A stretch of DNA of 64,000 nt from Methylobacterium sp. BTF04 (GTDB lineage: Bacteria; Pseudomonadota; Alphaproteobacteria; Rhizobiales; Beijerinckiaceae). A program made the position numbers and the translations under genes. The stretch's first letter is position 1. Each line of letters begins with the position of its first letter. Below the pieces are notes generated by a model. It was given only the letters and a program-made list of their open reading frames with translations. It did not search any database and had not been told where the DNA came from. The DNA lies in assembly GCF_010692745.1 (NCBI RefSeq), contig NZ_JAAHTB010000017.1:36193-100192 (forward strand). Reading direction: 5' to 3'. This document shows positions 31,011-40,579 of the stretch, piece after piece.

Positions 31011-33092
31011 CTATTCGGCGGCTTCGAGGCCGCGCACGCGGGCGAGGCTCGAGCATTCGGCGAGCACCTTGGAGGCGCGGGCGATCGCGTTAGTGAGATA
31101 GAAATCGGGCACCGTCGGCGCGAAGGCGGTCCGGACCGGCTCGCCGCCGAGACCCGCCAGGGTATCGACGGTGGCCACCAGATCCGCCGGCGCCACCGCG
31201 TCGAGGGCGGCGAAATGCGGATGCTCGGCATAAAGCGCGCGGCGAAGAGCCCCGAGCGAATCGAACGGCAGCCGCTTGCCGAGCACGTCCGAAAGCGCGC
31301 GCAGGATCGCCCAATCCTCGCGGGCATCCCCCGGTGGGAAGCCGGCGCGATTGGTCATCTGCACGCGGCCTTCGGTGTTGACGAAGGTCGCGCTCTTCTC
31401 GGTGTAGGCCGCGCCCGGCAGCACGACGTCGGCGCGGGTGGCGCCGCGATCACCGTGGGTGCCCTGGTAGACCACGAAGGCGCCGGCACCGATCTCGATT
31501 TCGTCCGCGCCGAGATTGAACACCACGTCCAACGCGCCCGGCTCAGCCATGGCGCCGACGTCGAGGCCACCCTCCCCCGGCACGAAGCCGAGATCGAGGG
31601 CACCGACCCGGGCCGCCGCCGTCTGGAGCACGGCAAAACCGTTCCAGTCCGGCGTCACCGCGCCGACGGCCTTGGCGAGGTTGGCCGCCGCCGACAGGAT
31701 CGCGGCGCCGTCGTCCCGCGCCAGGGCGCCGATCCCGACGACGACGAGGGGGTGGCTCGCGGCCTTCAGCACGTCGGCAAAGCTGTGCTTGCCGGCGACG
31801 AGTTCGGCCAGAGTGTCGGGGCCGGCGCCGAGATAGGTATGCGGGTAGGTCAGATCGACCGCCTCGCCGATCACGCCGACGGCGAGCGGCCCCATGCGCC
31901 AACGCTTGCGGATGCGGACGTTGAGCAACGAGGCTTCGAGGCGCGGATTGGTACCGATCAGCAGGATCGCATCCGCCTGCTCGATGCCCGGTATGGTCGG
32001 ACCGAAGGTGTAGGCCGCCCGACCCCAGGCGGGATCGAGCTTTTCGCCGGCCTGCCGGCAATCCAGATTGGTCACGCCGAGCGACGCCATCAGCGCCTTC
32101 AGCGCATAGGTCTCCTCGACGCCGGCGAGATCGCCGACCAGCGCACCGATGCGCTTCGGGTCGCTCGCTTTCACCTTGCCGGCGATGGCGGCGAACGCCT
32201 CACCCCAGGAGGCCGGACGCAGGCGGCCGTTCTCGCGGACGTACGGCCGGTCGAGACGCTGGGCCCGCAGGCCGTCGACAGCGTGGCGGGTCTTGTCGGA
32301 GATCCACTCCTCGTTGATCGCCTCGTTGACGCGCGGCTCGATCTGCATGACCTCGCGGCCCTTCGAATCGACGCGGATCGCGCAGCCCACCGAATCCATC
32401 ACATCGATGGATTCGGTCTTCGACAGTTCCCAGGGCCGCACCTCGTAGCTCTGCGGCTTGTGGACGAGCGCACCCACCGGGCACAGGTCGGCGACGTTGC
32501 CCTGAAGCTCGGAGCCCATGGCGGATTCGAGGTAGCTCGTGATCTCCATGTCCTCACCGCGCCCGATAGCGCCGAGGTCCGGCACGCCGGCGACTTCGGC
32601 GAGGAAGCGGACGCAGCGGGTGCAATGGATGCAGCGGTTCATCGCCGTGCGCACCAGCGGACCGATGTATTTCTCTTCGACGGCGCGCTTGTTCTCGCCG
32701 TAGCGCGTCGAGTCGACGCCATAGGCCATCGCTTGGTCCTGCAGGTCGCAATGGCCGCCCTGGTCGCAGATCGGGCAATCGAGCGGGTGGTTGATGAGGA
32801 GGAATTCCATCACCCCCTCGCGGGCCTTCTTCGTCGTGCCTGAGCGCGTCAGTACCTCCGGCGGCTCGCCGTTGGGGCCGGGCCGGCAATCCTTCACCGC
32901 ATAGGCGCAGGAGGCCACGGGCTTCGGCGCACCCTTGAGCTCGACCAAACACATCCGGCAATTGCCGGCGATGGACAGCCGCTCGTGGAAGCAGAAGCGC
33001 GGGATTTCCGCGCCTGCGATCTCGCAGGCCTGAAGCAGCGTGTAATCCGCCGGCACGTCCACTTCGATGCCGTCAACGATGAGCTTGGTCAT
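31011..33092 (-). CDS. nuoG: NADH-quinone oxidoreductase subunit G
   Basis: 693-aa largest peripheral-arm subunit. The N-terminal [2Fe-2S] ferredoxin domain (CRMCLVE with flanking cysteines) is followed by the His/Cys N5 segment, then CIHCTRCVRFLAEV for an additional [4Fe-4S] cluster, and a molybdopterin-oxidoreductase-like domain without cofactor. Length is of the mitochondrial (75 kDa) type, shorter than the ~900 aa of E. coli NuoG. The gap to nuoF contains a palindromic repeat. Confidence 0.97.
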   Translation of the reverse strand: MTKLIVDGIEVDVPADYTLLQACEIAGAEIPRFCFHERLSIAGNCRMCLVELKGAPKPVASCAYAVKDCRPGPNGEPPEVLTRSGTTKKAREGVMEFLLINHPLDCPICDQGGHCDLQDQAMAYGVDSTRYGENKRAVEEKYIGPLVRTAMNRCIHCTRCVRFLAEVAGVPDLGAIGRGEDMEITSYLESAMGSELQGNVADLCPVGALVHKPQSYEVRPWELSKTESIDVMDSVGCAIRVDSKGREVMQIEPRVNEAINEEWISDKTRHAVDGLRAQRLDRPYVRENGRLRPASWGEAFAAIAGKVKASDPKRIGALVGDLAGVEETYALKALMASLGVTNLDCRQAGEKLDPAWGRAAYTFGPTIPGIEQADAILLIGTNPRLEASLLNVRIRKRWRMGPLAVGVIGEAVDLTYPHTYLGAGPDTLAELVAGKHSFADVLKAASHPLVVVGIGALARDDGAAILSAAANLAKAVGAVTPDWNGFAVLQTAAARVGALDLGFVPGEGGLDVGAMAEPGALDVVFNLGADEIEIGAGAFVVYQGTHGDRGATRADVVLPGAAYTEKSATFVNTEGRVQMTNRAGFPPGDAREDWAILRALSDVLGKRLPFDSLGALRRALYAEHPHFAALDAVAPADLVATVDTLAGLGGEPVRTAFAPTVPDFYLTNAIARASKVLAECSSLARVRGLEAAE

Positions 33093-33142
33093 GCGGTCAT
33101 CTCAGAGTTCGGCACTGAATTTTCGATCGTCATCCCACGCAA

Positions 33143-33255
33143 AACCTCATCCTGAGGCACGAGGCAATGCCGAGCCTCGAAGGAGCACTCCAGACATCTC
33201 CGAGCGTTCTGGAGCCCTCCTTCGAGGCCGCTTCGCGGCACCTCAGGATGAGGTT
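33143..33255. repeat. REP-like long palindrome between nuoG and nuoF
   Basis: Imperfect inverted repeat of about 113 bases. Outer arms are AACCTCATCCTGAGG (33143-33157) and its complement CCTCAGGATGAGGTT (33241-33255); inner arms are CCTCGAAGGAG and CTCCTTCGAGG around a TCCAGA/TCTGGA centre. Elements starting CCTCATCCTGAGG are dispersed through many Hyphomicrobiales genomes. Transcribed, it would fold into a long hairpin inside the nuo mRNA. Confidence 0.8.
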
Positions 33256-33279
33256 GAGAATAGGCAAAGGTCATCGACG

Positions 33280-34581
<1,302 letters not shown>

Positions 34582-34582
34582 G

Positions 34583-35605
34583 TCAGTTCCTCTTGTCGGA
34601 CGGCACGGGCTCGCCCTCGGTCGCCCCGGAGGCGATGGGCTGGGGCGGCGGCTCGCTGCGCGGCAGGGACGATTGCGTGCCGGCTTCGGCACCGGCCGCC
34701 TCGGCTTCGGCGACGACCGTCGCGGCGGATTCGGATTTCGACGTGGACTTGGCCGACGAATCCGTTCGATCGGCGGCATCCGCCGTGTCGCTCGGCTTCA
34801 CCGGCGTCTCACCGGCCGCGTTGCGCTGGGCCGGCGCATCCGTCTTCGGTGTGTGCTCAGCCCGTCCGGCATCGGGCTTAGCCGGCTTCGGGTCGGACGC
34901 CGCGCGCTGCTCGCTCGAGGCGGCCTCGTCCTGGCCCTTCGCTTCGTCGGCCTTGTCCTCGAACCGCTTGCGCCATGCGCCGACGCGGGACCCGTCGAAC
35001 AGGGTCGCGTCGGTGAGCGTGTCGGCGCCGCCCTTCGGCTCCGACGAGGTGCGGCCGACCTGCGAGCCGATCTTCACCGGGCGCCCGGCCGCCAAATCGT
35101 CCATCAGGGCGTTCAGCGAGTGGGGCGTCAGGTCCTCGTAGTAATCCTGGTTGATCTGGACCATCGGCGCGTTGCAGCACGCTCCCAGGCACTCGACTTC
35201 GAGCCAGGAGAAGTTGCCGTCGGCACTGACATGGCCGGGCGCTCCGAGGCGTCCCTGGAGCATGTCCTTCAACTCGCGCGCGCCGCAGGAATCACACGGC
35301 ACGGTTCCGCAAAGCTGGATCCAGAACCGGCCCACCGGTTCGAGGGCGAACATCGTGTAGAACGTCGCGACTTCGAGCACGCGGATATGCGGCATGCCGA
35401 GTTCGTCGGCCACCGCCTCGATCGCCTTCTGCGGCAGCCAGCCGCCATTCTGCTCCTGCGCCTTCCACAGGAGCGGGATCACCGCGGAGGCCTGCCGGCC
35501 CTCAGGATACTTTTCGATCTGGCCCTTGGCCCATTCGGCGTTCTCCGACGAGAACGCGAAGTGTTGGGGCTGCTCGGAGGCGGGGGCGAGTCTGCGGTTC
35601 GCCAT
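34583..35605 (-). CDS. nuoE: NADH-quinone oxidoreductase subunit E with a long C-terminal extension
   Basis: 340-aa, with a conventional thioredoxin-like [2Fe-2S] (N1a) domain in residues ~15-185: Cys99, Cys104, Cys139 and Cys143 are the cluster ligands. After about residue 215 comes a ~125-residue tail rich in Ala, Ser, Lys, Asp, Glu and Pro with no predicted fold. E. coli NuoE is 166 aa, so the tail nearly doubles the protein; such tails occur in related alphaproteobacteria. Its stop is 1 nt from the nuoF ATG. The gene follows the small secreted-protein gene. Confidence 0.96.
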   Translation of the reverse strand: MANRRLAPASEQPQHFAFSSENAEWAKGQIEKYPEGRQASAVIPLLWKAQEQNGGWLPQKAIEAVADELGMPHIRVLEVATFYTMFALEPVGRFWIQLCGTVPCDSCGARELKDMLQGRLGAPGHVSADGNFSWLEVECLGACCNAPMVQINQDYYEDLTPHSLNALMDDLAAGRPVKIGSQVGRTSSEPKGGADTLTDATLFDGSRVGAWRKRFEDKADEAKGQDEAASSEQRAASDPKPAKPDAGRAEHTPKTDAPAQRNAAGETPVKPSDTADAADRTDSSAKSTSKSESAATVVAEAEAAGAEAGTQSSLPRSEPPPQPIASGATEGEPVPSDKRN

Positions 35606-35607
35606 AT

Positions 35608-35907
35608 CTAGTTCTGGTCCTGATCGGAATTGGGCTGATCGTCAGGACCGGCAACGCGACAGGCCCAGTTTGCATCGATTGGTATCGCTTTGTTCCGTTT
35701 GCGCTCCCACTCAGGCGTGTTCTCGCAGACACAGGTTCCATCCGACAAGATGAATAGCTCGAATCCTGGGATTTCAGCATTGGTTATCATTCGAAACCGA
35801 TCAGGCAACCGATTGAGCCGAGTGTAATCGTCACAATTCAACGCAGCCGCTTCGGAACTCGAAGTGTTGAAAGATAAAATTGCGGCTAACGCTATCGTTG
35901 ACCTCAC
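35608..35907 (-). CDS. Small secreted cysteine-containing protein coupled to nuoD
   Basis: 99 aa, starting with GTG that overlaps the nuoD stop (GTGA), a strong sign of translational coupling. The first ~22 residues ([20 protein letters not shown], then AA) form a plausible signal peptide cut before LNCDD. The mature part has four cysteines (25, 59, 61, 83), enough for two disulphides, and an acidic Asn/Gln-rich tail. I do not recognise a family. It ends 2 nt before nuoE starts, so it is a true member of the transcript despite having no known complex I role. Codon and base usage look less GC-rich than neighbouring nuo genes, suggesting later insertion. Confidence 0.65.
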   Translation of the reverse strand: MRSTIALAAILSFNTSSSEAAALNCDDYTRLNRLPDRFRMITNAEIPGFELFILSDGTCVCENTPEWERKRNKAIPIDANWACRVAGPDDQPNSDQDQN

Positions 35908-37094
35908 CGGTCCACCTCACCGAACACGATGTCCAGAGTGCCGAGCACGCAGGAGACATCGGCCAGCATGTGGCCGCGGCACATCCAGTCCATGGCCTGG
36001 AGATGGGCGAAACCCGGAGCGCGGATCTTGCAGCGATACGGCTTGTTGGTGCCATCGGCGACGAGATAGACGCCGAACTCGCCCTTGGGTGCCTCGACCG
36101 CGGCATAGACCTCGCCGGCGGGGACGTGGAAACCCTCGGTGTAAAGCTTGAAGTGGTGAATCAGCGCTTCCATCGAGCGCTTCATCTCGCGGCGCGGGGG
36201 CGGTGCGAACTTGCCGTCCAGGGTGGCGATCGGCCCCTGACCGGCCGGCTCGCGCAGCTTGACGCAGCACTGCCTCATGATCTTGGCGGATTCCCGCATC
36301 TCTTCCATGCGGATGACCTGGCGATCGTAGGTGTCGCCGTTCTTCCCCACGGGGATGTCGAATTCCATCTCCTCGTAGCACTCGTAGGGCTGCGATTTAC
36401 GCAGATCCCATGGAATGCCGGAGCCGCGCACCATCACGCCGGAGAAGCCCCAGGCCATGGCCTCGTCCACCGTGACGATGCCGATATCGACGTTGCGCTG
36501 TTTGAAGATGCGGTTTCCCATCACGAGGTTATCGAGATCGTCGACCACCTGCAGGAAGGGGTCGATGAACGCCTCGATATCGTCGATGAGCGCAGGCGGC
36601 AGATCCTGGTGGACGCCGCCGGGCCGGAAGTAATTGGCGTGCAGACGCGCACCGCTGGCGCGCTCGTAGAAGATCATCAGCTTCTCACGCTCTTCGAAGC
36701 CCCACAGGGGCGGCGTCAGCGCGCCGACATCCATCGCCTGCGTGGTGACGTTGAGGAGGTGGGAGAGGATCCGGCCGATCTCGCAGAACAGGACCCGGAT
36801 GAGCTGAGCCCGGCGCGGCACGGTGAGTCCGAGCAGCTTCTCGATGCCGAGGCAGAACGCGTGCTCCTGGTTCATCGGCGAGACGTAGTCGAGCCGGTCG
36901 AAATACGGCGTCGCCTGCAGGTAGGTCTTGTGCTCGATCAGCTTTTCGGTGCCGCGATGAAGCAGACCGATATGCGGGTCGACCCGCTCGACGATTTCGC
37001 CGTCGAGCTCGAGCACGAGGCGCAACACGCCGTGCGCGGCCGGGTGCTGAGGCCCGAAGTTGATCGCGAAGTTGCGGATATTGTGCTCGGTCAT
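35904..37094 (-). CDS. nuoD: NADH-quinone oxidoreductase subunit D
   Basis: 396-aa 49-kDa-type subunit that lines the quinone pocket with NuoB. Start at 37094 ([22 protein letters not shown]); the frame remains open a few codons upstream. The quinone-site histidine and tyrosine regions [10 protein letters not shown] and [11 protein letters not shown] are present, and the C-terminus ends [12 protein letters not shown] as in homologues. It is separate from NuoC, unlike the fused E. coli NuoCD. Confidence 0.98.
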   Translation of the reverse strand: MTEHNIRNFAINFGPQHPAAHGVLRLVLELDGEIVERVDPHIGLLHRGTEKLIEHKTYLQATPYFDRLDYVSPMNQEHAFCLGIEKLLGLTVPRRAQLIRVLFCEIGRILSHLLNVTTQAMDVGALTPPLWGFEEREKLMIFYERASGARLHANYFRPGGVHQDLPPALIDDIEAFIDPFLQVVDDLDNLVMGNRIFKQRNVDIGIVTVDEAMAWGFSGVMVRGSGIPWDLRKSQPYECYEEMEFDIPVGKNGDTYDRQVIRMEEMRESAKIMRQCCVKLREPAGQGPIATLDGKFAPPPRREMKRSMEALIHHFKLYTEGFHVPAGEVYAAVEAPKGEFGVYLVADGTNKPYRCKIRAPGFAHLQAMDWMCRGHMLADVSCVLGTLDIVFGEVDR

Positions 37095-37110
37095 GGCCTC
37101 GCTCCGCTGC

Positions 37111-37758
37111 TCAAGCCGACTTCTTCTCATCGCCCGGAAGCACGTAGTCGGTGCCCTCCCACGGCGACAGGAAGTCGAAGTTCCGGAATTCCTGCGTCAG
37201 CTTCACCGGCTCGTAGACGACCCGGGCTTCGTCCTGATCGTACCGGACCTCGACGAAGCCGGTGAGCGGGAAATCCTTACGAAGCGGATGCCCTTCGAAC
37301 CCGTAGTCGGTGAGCAGGCGCCGCAGGTCCGGATGTCCCGAGAACAAGATTCCGTAGAGATCGTAGGTCTCGCGCTCGAACCAATTGGCCGCCGGGAACA
37401 CGTCGATCACCGAAGGGACAGCGGTCTGGTCGTCGGTCTGCACCTTGATCCGGATACGGCTGTTATGGCGCAGCGAAAGCAGGTGGTAGACCACGTCGAA
37501 GCGCTTTGCGCGGGCCGGATAATCGGCGCCGCACAGGTCGATGAAGCAGCGGAAGGCACAGGCCGGATCGTCGCGCAGATAGGTCAGCGCGTAGACGATG
37601 TCGCTCGCCTGGACCACCAGCGTCAGTTCGCCGAAGGCGATGCTGCGCTCGACCACGGCGGGCCCGAGAGCGCCGCCGACATGGTCGCTCAGCGCCAACA
37701 GGGCGTCCGCGCCCGAAGGCGCGGCGGTGTGGGGGAGGATCGTGATGCCGTTGCTCAT
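37111..37758 (-). CDS. nuoC: NADH-quinone oxidoreductase subunit C
   Basis: 215-aa 30-kDa-type subunit of the peripheral arm. The family signature [20 protein letters not shown] is visible, followed by a C-terminal segment ending [11 protein letters not shown]. Starts 10 nt after the nuoB stop. Normal length for alphaproteobacteria. Confidence 0.97.
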   Translation of the reverse strand: MSNGITILPHTAAPSGADALLALSDHVGGALGPAVVERSIAFGELTLVVQASDIVYALTYLRDDPACAFRCFIDLCGADYPARAKRFDVVYHLLSLRHNSRIRIKVQTDDQTAVPSVIDVFPAANWFERETYDLYGILFSGHPDLRRLLTDYGFEGHPLRKDFPLTGFVEVRYDQDEARVVYEPVKLTQEFRNFDFLSPWEGTDYVLPGDEKKSA

Positions 37759-37768
37759 GGCTTAGGCC

Positions 37769-38356
37769 TCAGCGCTCGATCGTGCCGGTGCGGCGGATCT
37801 TCTTCTGGAGCAGCAGCACACCATACAGCAGCGCCTCCGCGGTGGGCGGGCAGCCCGGAACGTAGATGTCGACCGGCACAACCCGGTCGCAGCCCCGCAC
37901 CACCGAATAGGAATAGTGGTAGTAGCCGCCGCCATTGGCGCAGGATCCCATGGAGATGACGTAGCGCGGCTCCGGCATCTGGTCGTAGACCTTGCGCAGG
38001 GCCGGGGCCATCTTGTTGGTGAGCGTACCGGCGACGATCATCACGTCGGATTGCCGCGGCGAACCGCGCGGCGCGAAGCCGAACCGCTCGCAATCGTAGC
38101 GCGGCATCGACATCTGCATCATCTCGACGGCACAGCACGCCAATCCGAAGGTCATCCACATCAGCGAACCGGTACGGGCCCAGTTGATGAGATCGTCGGT
38201 GGAGGTGATCAGGAAGCCGCGGTCGGCCAGTTCGCTGTTGATCGACAGGAAGGTCGGATCGTCGGCACCGATCGGCCGGCCGGTATTGGGATCGATGATC
38301 CCCTTGGGGGCCGGCGCGATGGCCGGGGCGCGGGAGAGGTCGGGGCTGAAGGCCAT
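37769..38356 (-). CDS. nuoB: NADH-quinone oxidoreductase subunit B
   Basis: 195-aa PSST-type subunit with cluster N2, the electron donor to quinone. Cluster ligands are the paired cysteines in ACCAVEMM, the cysteine in [14 protein letters not shown], and that in [14 protein letters not shown]. The N-terminal ~35 residues before [20 protein letters not shown] are variable. It follows nuoA by 57 nt. Confidence 0.98.
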   Translation of the reverse strand: MAFSPDLSRAPAIAPAPKGIIDPNTGRPIGADDPTFLSINSELADRGFLITSTDDLINWARTGSLMWMTFGLACCAVEMMQMSMPRYDCERFGFAPRGSPRQSDVMIVAGTLTNKMAPALRKVYDQMPEPRYVISMGSCANGGGYYHYSYSVVRGCDRVVPVDIYVPGCPPTAEALLYGVLLLQKKIRRTGTIER

Positions 38357-38413
38357 CGGTTTCTCGGGATCAGGCTTCGGACAATGCGGCGGATCGACAA
38401 CGATTCGGGATCG

Positions 38414-38779
38414 CTAGTCCCATTCGAGGGCGCCCTTGCGCCACTCGTAGACGAAGCCGACGGTCAGAACGCCGAGGAAGGCCATCATCGACCACATGCC
38501 GAACCAGCCGAGCTCTCCGAAGGTGATCGCCCACGGGAACAGGAAAGCGACCTCGAGGTCGAAGATGATGAACAGAATCGCCACGAGATAGAAGCGCACG
38601 TCGAACTTCATGCGGGCGTCGTCGAAGGCATTGAAGCCGCACTCGTACGCCGAGAGCTTCTCCGGATCGGGGCTGTTATAGGCCACCAGAAATGGCGCCA
38701 CGAGGAGCGCCGCCGCGATGAACAGCGACACGCCGATGAAGACGATGAGCGGCAGGTAATCCGCCAGAAGACCGGTCAT
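38414..38779 (-). CDS. nuoA: NADH-quinone oxidoreductase subunit A
   Basis: 121-aa three-helix membrane subunit (ND3). ATG at 38779 ([16 protein letters not shown]); the upstream open frame is not conserved. The mobile loop between helices 1 and 2 with the switch cysteine ([16 protein letters not shown]) is present, and helix 2/3 include [14 protein letters not shown]. First gene of the operon; its promoter must lie in 38780-39234. Confidence 0.97.
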   Translation of the reverse strand: MTGLLADYLPLIVFIGVSLFIAAALLVAPFLVAYNSPDPEKLSAYECGFNAFDDARMKFDVRFYLVAILFIIFDLEVAFLFPWAITFGELGWFGMWSMMAFLGVLTVGFVYEWRKGALEWD

Positions 38780-39234
38780 GGACGACCTCTCGTGCTCGCA
38801 GGCAAGCGCCGCGCCCTGTGCACTTCCGGCGAGATGGAATTGCTCCAATGCCAGACTGCGCTGGCCGGAGGCTTAGACGAGCCCCCGAGGGAGAACAAGG
38901 GCATCGTGCGTCGCACAAATTCGGGCATGCAACCGACATAGGCCGCGCCCCCCACACGGCAACACGACCGATCCGCACAAGCGACGCCGCGCCACGTGCG
39001 CGGCCGCTTTCTTGCACAGCAGCGGGGGACTTTCATGCGGGTCCAGCCGCGAAACGGTCAGCGTTCGAACGGCCAGGGCCCAGGATTGCGGGGACATCTT
39101 GGGCCAAATCCGAAACGCTGGTGGCGCGGGATGGACTCAAGGAACCATAACCTTGGCCGTTGGTTTCATTCATGTCCCACTCAGGCCGGATCGCGTTAGG
39201 TCGGCGCAACATTCGACCTCATAGGAGACACTTC
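38780..39234. other. Divergent control region of the nuo operon and a glycosyltransferase gene
   Basis: 455 bases between nuoA (-) and the glycosyltransferase (+). I see no gene. A GC hairpin (GCCGCGC/GTGCGCGGC, 38986-39004) is followed by TTTCTT on the plus strand and could be a terminator or leader structure. No confident -35/-10 pair was found for either direction. Confidence 0.4.
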
Positions 39235-40368
39235 GTGCGCATCGCTCAGATTGCCCCGCTGTCGGAAGCCGTCCCCCCGAAGTTCTATGGCGGCACCGAG
39301 CGCGTCGTCTCCTGGATCACGGAAGAACTGGTCCGCCAGGGCCACGATGTCACCCTCTTCGCCAGCGGCGATTCCGAGACGTCGGCCAAGCTTGCGGCCT
39401 GCACGCCCGAAGGTTTGCGCCTGCTCGGCTACCGCGATCACACCGCGAGTCACCTCGCCATGCTGCATCAGGTGCACAAGCGGGCGCACGAATTCGATGT
39501 GCTGCACTTCCACGTCGACCTGCTTCAGTATCCGATGTTCGAGGACCTGAACCACAAGTGCCTCACGACCATGCACGGTCGTCTCGACGTGCCCGATTTC
39601 ATGCCGGTCTACCGCACGTTCACGGGCATGCCCCTGGTGTCGATCTCCGACAATCAGCGCGATCCGATGCCCAAGACCGTCAATTGGCTGTCCACCATCC
39701 ATCACGGCCTGCCGGCGCAGAACTGTCCGTTCTACCCTGAGGCCAAGGGCGGCTACCTCGCCTTCCTCGGCCGCATCTCCCCCGAGAAGCGTCCTGACCG
39801 CGCCATCGAGATGGCGATCCGGTCCGGGGTGAAGATCAAGATCGCCGCCAAGGTCGACAAGGCCGATCAGGATTACTGGGACGAGGTCATCGAGCCGATG
39901 ATCCACCACCCGCTGGTGGAATACATCGGCGAGATCAACGAGGAACAGAAGAAGGACTTCCTCGGCAACGCCCTGGCGCTCGCCTTCCCGATCGATTGGC
40001 CGGAGCCTTTCGGCCTGGTGATGATCGAGGCGATGTCGGCCGGTACCCCGGTGATCGCGTTCCGCAAAGGCTCGGTTCCGGAAGTCATCGCCGATGGCGT
40101 GTCGGGCGTGCTCTGCGACTCGATGGATGATGCCGTCGCGGCCGTCCACACGGTCAAGACCATGAGCCGCGCTGGGGTTCGCCGCCATTTCGAGACCCAG
40201 TTCACCGCCGAGTGCATGGTCCGCAAATACGTCGCGGCCTATGAAAGCCTGATCGCGAAACATGCCGAGGTGATCAAGCTCCCGCATGCCGGGGCGTTCT
40301 CATCGCATTACGGTGAGTTGAATGGCTCTTCGCTGCCGTCGATCTCGGTCGCGGCGATGCCGGCCTGA
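39235..40368 (+). CDS. Glycosyltransferase family 4 protein
   Basis: 377-aa GT-B retaining glycosyltransferase. The GTG at 39235 is chosen: AGGAGA lies 7 nt upstream and the protein then starts at the first Rossmann strand (VRIAQIAPLSEAVPPKFYGGTERV, loop typical of GT4/GT5). The C-terminal donor domain has GRISPEKRPDRAIEMA and the E-x7-E motif in PEPFGLVMIEAMSAGTPV. No membrane segment. It is followed by a debranching-type glucosidase, so a role in storage or stress alpha-glucan metabolism is plausible; the acceptor cannot be read from sequence. Confidence 0.9.
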   Translation: MRIAQIAPLSEAVPPKFYGGTERVVSWITEELVRQGHDVTLFASGDSETSAKLAACTPEGLRLLGYRDHTASHLAMLHQVHKRAHEFDVLHFHVDLLQYPMFEDLNHKCLTTMHGRLDVPDFMPVYRTFTGMPLVSISDNQRDPMPKTVNWLSTIHHGLPAQNCPFYPEAKGGYLAFLGRISPEKRPDRAIEMAIRSGVKIKIAAKVDKADQDYWDEVIEPMIHHPLVEYIGEINEEQKKDFLGNALALAFPIDWPEPFGLVMIEAMSAGTPVIAFRKGSVPEVIADGVSGVLCDSMDDAVAAVHTVKTMSRAGVRRHFETQFTAECMVRKYVAAYESLIAKHAEVIKLPHAGAFSSHYGELNGSSLPSISVAAMPA

Positions 40369-40459
40369 AGACGGCCGACGACACGATCGGCACCGGGCTT
40401 GCAAAGACGCAGCCGGGCAGGTTGGCGTCGTACGATTGCCGTACTAACTCTGCCTTCTG

Positions 40460-40495
40460 AAGGCCGCTGCGTCGCTCTTGCGACCGGCGGCCTTT
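40460..40495 (+). terminator. Terminator-like hairpin between the glycosyltransferase and the debranching enzyme
   Basis: AAGGCCGC...GTCGC pairs with GCGAC...GCGGCCTT around a TCTT loop (40460-40475 with 40480-40494), but only three T follow. It may attenuate or separate the two genes. Confidence 0.45.
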
Positions 40496-40579
40496 CGATT
40501 CGCGATAGTGACGGCGCGCGACATCACCGACGCGCGATTCGGCACACATTCAAGCACACGCATCTGGAGACGCTCGGGC

